Of a stretch of DNA of 64,000 nt, positions 57,901 through 64,000 are shown piece after piece. Below the pieces are notes generated by a model. That model worked only from the letters and a program-made list of their open reading frames with translations. It was not told the DNA's origin and did no database searches. The DNA lies in assembly GCF_037975245.1 (NCBI RefSeq), contig NC_092578.1:1116001-1180000 (forward strand), in the 5' to 3' direction. The stretch's first letter is position 1, and each line of letters begins with the position of its first letter. This DNA comes from Apostichopus japonicus (Eukaryota > Echinodermata > Holothuroidea > Aspidochirotida > Stichopodidae). Made by a program: the position numbers and the translations under genes.

Positions 57901-60900
57901 ACTAAATATCTCATGTGAAAGTATCATAAAAGGAGATATACATGGAGTTATGAATACTTTAATGTTAAAATAGTGAGTGTCGTCTGACTTTAGATTGTTT
58001 TGTAAAATCTCCAGTGTTTCCGGCAACAGTCCTCCTTCTTTTGTTGGGAATCTCTAGGTTAACACCTTTGCAGGGATTGGCAGGTCTGGTGCTACAAATT
58101 AATGGGAAAATCAAGAATAATTATGCAAATTTTCAGCCGAGATTATACAGCAGAGTAGTCATTAATATATATGTTATGTAATTGTTGTTATGAAAAGATT
58201 GTTTAAAGAAAGGTTTATTTCAAGATTGACCAGAAAATATTGATTAGGATAAAGTGAAATGGTAAATCAAATATGGTTTGGTAGTAAATATCAGGAATTA
58301 AGGATATGATTATTCTTGTTCAGAGGAGGGAAGAACTGGATGGAAACTTACTGACAAATCTATTATTGTATAATGTAAACAATGTGTGCAAATTGCATTT
58401 AAGAAAATTAATTAACTTGCAAGCAAAATTATTTTCAGTGAAACTTAAAAATATGACTAGTGGATTTTCCATTCATACTAAGTATAACTTGAGAGCTTCC
58501 AGAATGTTTACATTTTAAATGTAGCATTAATGTTGAATATGTTTAGAAAACCCCTAGCAATGAAATGGATCTGTCCCAAGTAAACAGTTTTTTTCAACAG
58601 GCAAAGTTCAGTAACCAATAATAATGAACCAAGCAAATATTGGTTTAGACTTGACCTTCTTTATGTGACTGCAGGACTTAGCAAACAGTTAAAATGCCAT
58701 TGTTTGAGATATGACCCTCACATTGGCTTGACAACAAGTGTGACTCATGAGATTAGAAGCTGTATCAGCAGACTAGTGTTACCAGACTTGCCTGAATCAA
58801 GACATATTAAGATACTCTATCCACACCTGTGTATTAAGTGTGTATTTTTCTGTCCATTCTACCTGACCAATCACTTCAACTTTGTACCAAAAGTTATAAA
58901 CCGTTATTTCTCATGTTTTGTCCCTGGTATATCCTACCTGACAAAGAAACCTGCTAATCCTATTCACACTGCTTAGAATCTACATATCTCAAAGTAACCA
59001 GTAATAATCCAATCTATTGAATTTGGTGATATTGATTGTTTTGAGCATGCTTCTTTTTTCTTGTCATACAGAACCCTATGATACAGCTGAACAATATGGT
59101 GGTTATGTTCCAACATTCCGTAAGTTGCACTATATGTGTATTACATTACTCTCAAGATTTCATTATGGTAGGCAGTTATTACAGTAACATAAGTTTACAC
59201 AGTACAATATTTTATCACCTTTAATTATTGTATTCATGGAAATTCATCCTTAAAGGTGTTCTGACTAGATTGTACCAGTTTGAAATTAGGGCGTGATCCC
59301 TGGATACATGGTATGCAAGAAACTGTGCATGATGACTGGTGCCCCCAACAAAGAAACCACCAACCAGGAATAATTTGTCCAGTATTGCATAACAAAAATG
59401 GTAAAATGCAATGGAAACATGTCCAAATTGTTCAACAATGCAATTGCCAAAATGCATAGCAGTTGTTGTGCATAAAAATGCATATTTAACAACTTCCAAA
59501 ATGAAATAGACAATATAATTGCTGTGCAATATTTGATATAAGCTAAATCATTCCTTGCACACTAAAGTTTGGATTTGCTTAGTTCAGGGTAGAGCACACT
59601 AATGCAGGGCTTAAAATCCTGGGATCACAAAACATATTCTAGCCAAACCTCTCTTTTGCAAGATCCTCTAAATGCAGTACTTTAGCAAATGGATTTAAAT
59701 TGGCAAGTCAGAGGTTGCAGAGACTAATTAGAGTACCAAAAAATGGATCAAATTTTAAATTCAAAAGAACGTTGAAATTTTTCATTCATGTCTTCTCAGA
59801 TTTTTTAGTTTAATATAACAAACATACTTCCATATTGTACTTGCAAATACTGTTCAGTAAAAAGGCTTAAAAGTGTGATATGAAAGTCCATTATCTTAAA
59901 ACATATCCCCAAGAAGGTGAATTAGCAGTATTGTGGATATCCAAAAATTGTAATTCAGATGGGGCTATTTGCTGTACCAAACAAAACTTCTTCCTGGTTC
60001 CCCACTTCTATATCCCAAAAAATGCATTGAGAGAATCCAATATAGTCCAAAGTGGCTTCCCTACAATTGAAAAATAAAGTTTTTTTGTTTTGTTATTAAA
60101 GTTATATTGTTTGGTTCAGGGTTTCCGAATGTGGATATCTTTATGCTTCTCAAGGTTTCATTTACATTTATTAGACAATGAGAGCGCCCCAAGACGATGT
60201 TCCTTACTGTCCGGATACCTTCATCGAGTCGAAGGAGATCACTTCAATTTTAATGGACAATCAGGATCGTTTTATTTGGCATCAGAATGCGGGATCGATC
60301 CACTATACAGATTAATCGTCAAGACGGATGTGCCTTGTTTTGGCAGTGGAGAATCCAGATGTTATGGTGCTATCATAGAGTAGGTTAAATGCCAACTAGC
60401 TGAAAACTTAAAAAAAATTAAAGAGATCAAATATCTTGGTCACCTAGGAAGAATCTGCTTCACCTTGTGATTGTTGCATTGTTTTAACTTCAATGGAAGA
60501 AGTAGCAAGTCCCCAAACTAAAACCACTTGCCCTGTGTTTCTCATGATCATTTTAAATATTTTTAAGAGAAAATTATTTTTTTTCCCTTCAGAATTGGTG
60601 GAGCAAAAATCGAGCTGAGCCCAGGTGGAATTGTACTGCTTGATTCAAAGTTGATCACACGTTTTCCATTCAGGACACAAGAGGCAGATGTAACCATCAC
60701 TAACAGAGGCGGCTACTGCGTAATTGAAAACTTCAATGGTACCGAAAAGGAACTTTGACTTAATTTATAACATACCAGCATGTTGCTATGATTATAGTTT
60801 TAACAGAGATTGTTGACTGGTTACTGAGGGAGAGTGGAGGGGGGGGGGGTGGCCTGCATTGGAAAGGTCTTTAAATATTTTCTGTTTGAGGATAGACAGG

Positions 60901-63847
60901 GATATAAGGTTCTCATCATCTCAACTCGCATGACTCACTTTGATCGTCCTAAAGATACTCCTGAACCCAAGAGTCTGCTCAGAATGCTGATCAACGGATC
61001 AAGAAATGTACTAAAATAAATGTCAAAATATTGGACTGAAATACTTGGACTCAGTACTGGCAAACTGAGACAAAGAAAAGAAGCCAAAATCTAGAACTAA
61101 CAAACATCGAAGAGGGAGAATGGAACACCTGCTTCAAAGTTCTCATAAAATTCATCTGCCAAAAGTGGTGTGATGTAAGAAGTGGAGGCCCTTAATGATC
61201 ACCGTAGGCTTCCTAACGTGCGTGTTTACCAAAATTAACAGATACACAAACCCAAACATCATTACTGGTGTGTGTGGTAGAGATAACTGTTGTGAACAAC
61301 TCCCCCATACAGCTGAGAAGATGTCACAGATTTAATACCTCTTCAAATGCAAAGCTGAAGACTTTTCTGAGGGTATTACAAATTTTACTCAGGCGAATGT
61401 TTGCTACCCCTATCGTCCGATGTCGGTTGCATATGTAGTTTATAATTGGGAACTGTTTCTGATATGCAGCTTCTTAGCTACTATAACAATTTTCAGATGG
61501 ACAAACTATGTGCATAGTTTTGTGTGTTGAATGCACAAAATGTTCAATTTTTGTGATCATTATCTGTTCAAACGTTAATAGCTCTAATAAAATGGTCAGT
61601 GTTTTCAGAAACACATTTCTGGACAATGTTTATCGCTACTCTGAAACAGTTGCAACTTATTAAAAGTCAGTGTCCCAGTATTTTTGGCTCACAGCTGCAG
61701 TTGTCTCACAGCTGTCTCCTATGCTGTTGGATAATATTGAACAAGTTTTAAATGCAAGTGTTTGATACAACATGTTCATATATCTTCTTTCTGTTTTTCC
61801 AGGGTTACAAATTGTCTACAATGGAGCCCACACACTGGATATAGTTATTCCTGCTGAAAGAGGGGCTAAAGTGTGTGGCCTGTGTGGCAGTATGCACTTG
61901 ACTGATACCGGTTTTGTAGATCCTCAAAGTAATGAAAGACTTTCATATGTTGAATTCTTCTATAAAATGGCTGTACCTGGACAATATCATCAGATAACAG
62001 GTAGTATGGAACTTTGTCAAGACACACAATCTGAACAGCTGGCAAAAGACCAATGCAGGTTTCTTTTAGAAGAACCATTTGCGAAGGCATCGTACGTTTT
62101 GGATCTGCCAGCACATTTTGGGGCTTGTTTGGTATCAGTATGTAACTGCTTAAATACTGGCTCTAAAGATTGCCAAGGCTGTGAGGTTGCCGAGCATGCA
62201 GCGTTTATCGCCAACAATCAAGGTGTTCCAGTCACAAGTTGGAGAACAACCGATTTCTGCCGTGAGTAAATATTTTTGTACTTAATAGACAAAAGGGGGT
62301 GTTGTGTCTGATTCTTTCACTGCATATGGCTATACACCTTGGATTTTGGAAGGGTAATTACTGTGGTTGAAGTGTCTGCAGTGAGCTATTTCTGTAAGTA
62401 GAGAAAGGAGATGGGTTGTTGTGGAGGGGGAGGGGTGCAGGGAGGGTAAAGAGAGGAGACTATGTAGGAGAGTGGATCAGGCCCCTGTTAGATAATGCTT
62501 ACATAATCTAACTGATGAATTATTTGATTGACCTATATACTGCACTACGATCTGCCCTGCCTATAGCAATAACACCCGAGACCCCTGTCTTTGGCCAAAA
62601 CAGGGGAGATTGAATATCTACCGGAGTTAGCCACACTGAATGCTCCTCTCTACAAGTTCCTGATTAAACACACAGTATACTATTTCAGTGGTCAAGCCAA
62701 ATTTGTCTTCACACAGGAAAGTAGTGCTGGCCATTGGAGTACTTGTGTTTAAATACAATCATACGATGGCTGGTCAATTAATTAGGTGTGCTCAAGGATT
62801 AATCCTAATGACAGTACTTGGGGTAGTTTATGCTATTTAGTAACAAATTATTAATGCTCGAGTGCACTTGAGGAGGACTGATTTCTATAGGCAGGCTTGA
62901 CTGTCATGTGGTGGTGGAATCAAATTCTTGGGCCAATGCAGACCAACATTAAATGGATACAAAATGTTAGAAAAGATGAGCCCCCTATCCTGTGACATGA
63001 ACATATTAGTATCTGCACATGACAAATAAATTATGTTTTTATAGTATGAACAGCTGTACTACCCGTCATTAATTTGTGGCAGAATGAAATATAGATTTTA
63101 ATTAGATGGCGCCTCTTTGTAAATATCACTTTTAATGTATCTCTTGTCCACAGCCTATCAGTGTCCACATACCATGGTATTTCAAGAATGTGCCTCTTGC
63201 CTACAGTCTTGCAGTTCTTTGGGTATTGAGACTGTGTGTCCTACCACCTGTGTTCCAGGTTGTGTTTGTCCCGAGGGTGAGTCAGATTCTGTTTGTATTG
63301 TTATGTAAATTAGTATTGTGTATTAAGTATTAGTGGTGAAGATAACTCAGATCTTGTCTCTTTCATCAGATTCTGTCAAAACAAATAAATGGAGTGACGC
63401 ATTCAGTTAGCAGGTGCACATAAAGAGTATGTTAAGAAAACGTAAAGAATATAAAACAGAGAAAATAATTAACAAATATAAGGATTTGATATAACCTAGG
63501 AATATGTCATCCTGAAAAGGTACTGAAAAAAGGCTTTTGCTTAGCACTCAACCATTAGGGAAGCCTCACATGGACACATACAGTATAAATCATTCTCTGC
63601 ACGGTCGATGTTAGGCTTCCCTTATTTGCAATAGTGACTGCCTTCTCAAGGGCTGTTGTATCCATTTGAAGGTTTCACATTTTGTTTCTGCTTGCAGAGT
63701 AAATTTACCACATCCTTAATTTACATTTCTTTTGAAAGGTCATGTGTTTGATGGCACTAACTGTGTCCAACCAACAATGTGTCCATGTACTTCTGGCATA
63801 GACAAATACCCTACTGGAGCAGCAATTGAACAAGATTGTAATGAATG
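51910..63847 (+). CDS. SCO-spondin/otogelin-like secreted protein, N-terminal part (10 exons)
   Basis: Ten exons join in frame over 1511 nt: 51910-51974, 55029-55205, 55669-55745, 57370-57471, 59072-59119, 60175-60379, 60593-60738, 61803-62261, 63154-63276 and 63739-63847 (donor phase 2, so it continues to the right). Domains in order: signal peptide (1-20); EMI-like module ending CCQGWKGENC (about 34-103); EGF-like CxxECQNGGSC...CLCPDG...C (about 109-135); VWD domain (about 162-335) with the CGLCG motif at 298-302; C8 domain ending WRTTDFC (about 340-426); TIL cysteine-rich module (about 428-480). This order fits large secreted gel or matrix proteins such as SCO-spondin, otogelin and VWF/mucins; EMI plus VWD favours SCO-spondin. 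The exact orthologue cannot be fixed from the N-terminus alone. Confidence 0.78.
51975..55028. other. SCO-spondin-like intron 1
   Basis: About 3 kb. It contains a GTGGGGTG-type tandem near 54,505-54,540 and a poly-C run near 54,745. The minus frame 54071-53655 has no domain or splice support. Confidence 0.5.
55029..55205 (+). CDS. SCO-spondin-like exon 2: EMI module, first part
   Basis: Acceptor TTATGTTAAAG|GGCG is weak in pyrimidines but is the only one that gives matching phase 2. Encodes (W)AYSIPEVDGVHICEEKI onward with Cys pairs; donor AACAG|GTATGCC. Confidence 0.68.
55669..55745 (+). CDS. SCO-spondin-like exon 3: EMI C-terminus
   Basis: Acceptor TGTATTCACAG; encodes SEIHPPPVHTVICCQGWKGE and NC. 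The CC-x-GW-x-G-x-x-C ending is the hallmark of EMI modules. Donor AAAC|GTTAGT, phase 1. Confidence 0.74.
55784..56119. mobile_element. MITE with CAGGGCGTCGGA ends and internal hairpin
   Basis: Left CAGGGCGTCGGAGCC and right AGCTTCCGACGCCCCTG are inverted. Near 55,990-56,022 an internal palindrome ACGCTACGCGCCA...TGGCGCGTAGCGT forms a strong hairpin. It lies in intron 3 of the SCO-spondin-like gene. Confidence 0.55.
57370..57471 (+). CDS. SCO-spondin-like exon 4: EGF-like module
   Basis: Acceptor TCTCGACAG, donor AACCAG|GTAAAA, phase 1 both sides. Encodes six cysteines in EGF spacing, including ECQNGGSCYEPDLCLCPDG. A single-module symmetric 1-1 exon is typical of shuffled EGF domains. Confidence 0.78.
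59072..59119 (+). CDS. SCO-spondin-like exon 5: short linker
   Basis: A 48-nt micro-exon (acceptor CTTGTCATACAG, donor CATTCC|GTAAGT; phase 1 both sides) encoding EPYDTAEQYGGYVPTF, a linker before the VWD domain. Confidence 0.65.
60175..60379 (+). CDS. SCO-spondin-like exon 6: start of VWD domain
   Basis: Acceptor TTTACATTTATTAG|AC was chosen because the upstream CAG at 60117-60119 gives a stop in phase 1. Encodes CSLLSGYLHRVEGDHFNFNG then SGSFYLASEC, the C-x-x-x-G...GDxHxxxFxG...F-Y-L-A-x-x-C start of VWD; the usual FDG is FNG here. Donor AGA|GTAGGT, phase 2. Confidence 0.74.
60593..60738 (+). CDS. SCO-spondin-like exon 7: VWD middle
   Basis: Acceptor TTTTTCCCTTCAG; encodes IGGAKIELSPGGIVLLDSKL, then TRFPFRTQEADVTITNRGGY, the beta-rich middle of VWD. 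Donor AATG|GTACCG, phase 1. Confidence 0.72.
61803..62261 (+). CDS. SCO-spondin-like exon 8: VWD end and C8 domain
   Basis: Acceptor TTTTTCCAG. Encodes GLQIVYNGAHTLDIVIPAER and the CGLCGS motif of VWD (usual CGLCGN). A C8 module follows, with LCQDT, QCRFLLEEPF, FGACLVSVCNC and the closing GVPVTSWRTTDFC. Donor TTCTGCC|GTGAGT, phase 1. Confidence 0.8.
63154..63276 (+). CDS. SCO-spondin-like exon 9: TIL module, first part
   Basis: Acceptor TTGTCCACAG; encodes (P)YQCPHTMVFQECASCLQSC, then CPTTCVPGCVCPE, the trypsin-inhibitor-like cysteine pattern that follows C8 in this family. Donor GAGG|GTGAGT, phase 1. Confidence 0.78.
63739..63847 (+). CDS. SCO-spondin-like exon 10: TIL end and VWC-like start
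   Basis: Acceptor TTTTGAAAG; encodes GHVFDGTNCVQPTMCPCTSG and then YPTGAAIEQDCNE, the usual CxCxxxGxxYxxGxxIxxDC transition. Donor AATG|GTAAAC, phase 2. The gene runs off the window. Confidence 0.75.
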
Positions 63848-64000
63848 GTAAACTTGTCTTCTTACTTCTTTACTTCATGAGATATCTGTGTTTTACATAT
63901 GTGGTTTAGTAAATGGCTCAGTGTAGATGCCATGTTAGCTGTCCTACCTAATTACCAACCTATGAAAACAAAAGAAGGAAAATTTAAACCAACTTAGTAG

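Noticed and set aside
60120-60174. Use of the CAG at 60117-60119 as the acceptor for SCO-spondin-like exon 6
   Set aside because: In the required phase it meets a TGA before the VWD sequence. The ATTTATTAG acceptor at 60174 keeps the frame.

Overview
This is an AT-rich animal nuclear window. It has split genes with GT-AG introns of 0.2 to 7 kb, long non-coding stretches, many homopolymer and dinucleotide runs, and a dense load of transposon debris. The gene families (a RESP18-type PTPRN ectodomain, a MyD88-like death domain, an EMI/VWD/C8/TIL secreted giant) and the repeats (Penelope-like elements with hammerhead-like motifs, TIR elements, LINEs, degenerate CCCTAA repeats) point to an invertebrate deuterostome. 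An echinoderm such as a sea cucumber is my best guess, but this is inference without a database search.

Layout. (1) About 9.96-29.45 kb, minus strand: the first five coding exons (434 codons, all phases consistent) of a PTPRN/phogrin-like dense-core-granule receptor pseudophosphatase. Its transmembrane and phosphatase parts are not recognisable in the remaining 9.9 kb and probably lie off the left edge. Its introns and downstream flank hold satellites (85-bp unit with a three-unit higher-order pattern; nine 67-bp units), degenerate telomere-like repeats, a dispersed GACAGGTAAG-containing repeat and hammerhead-like ribozyme motifs. (2) 29.5-36.7 kb: repeat-rich intergenic DNA with a roughly 600-bp near-perfect palindrome, formed by two head-to-head Penelope-like 3' ends inside a 12-bp target duplication. 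A LINE relic here is nested inside a TIR-like element. (3) 36.9-44.2 kb, plus strand: a complete three-exon gene for a 461-aa protein with an N-terminal MyD88-like death domain and, instead of a TIR domain, a C-terminal region with about four hydrophobic segments. This is the most unusual gene here. Its second intron contains nested TIR elements. (4) 46.7-47.8 kb, minus strand: a compact two-exon gene for a 118-aa protein starting MGCC, of unknown function. (5) 51.9 kb to the right edge, plus strand: the first ten coding exons (503 codons) of a secreted SCO-spondin/otogelin-like glycoprotein (signal peptide, EMI, EGF-like, VWD, C8, TIL), continuing off the window.

The four genes are not an operon and need not act together. 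The only shared theme is the secretory or membrane system. Most remaining open frames are chance frames in introns and repeats.
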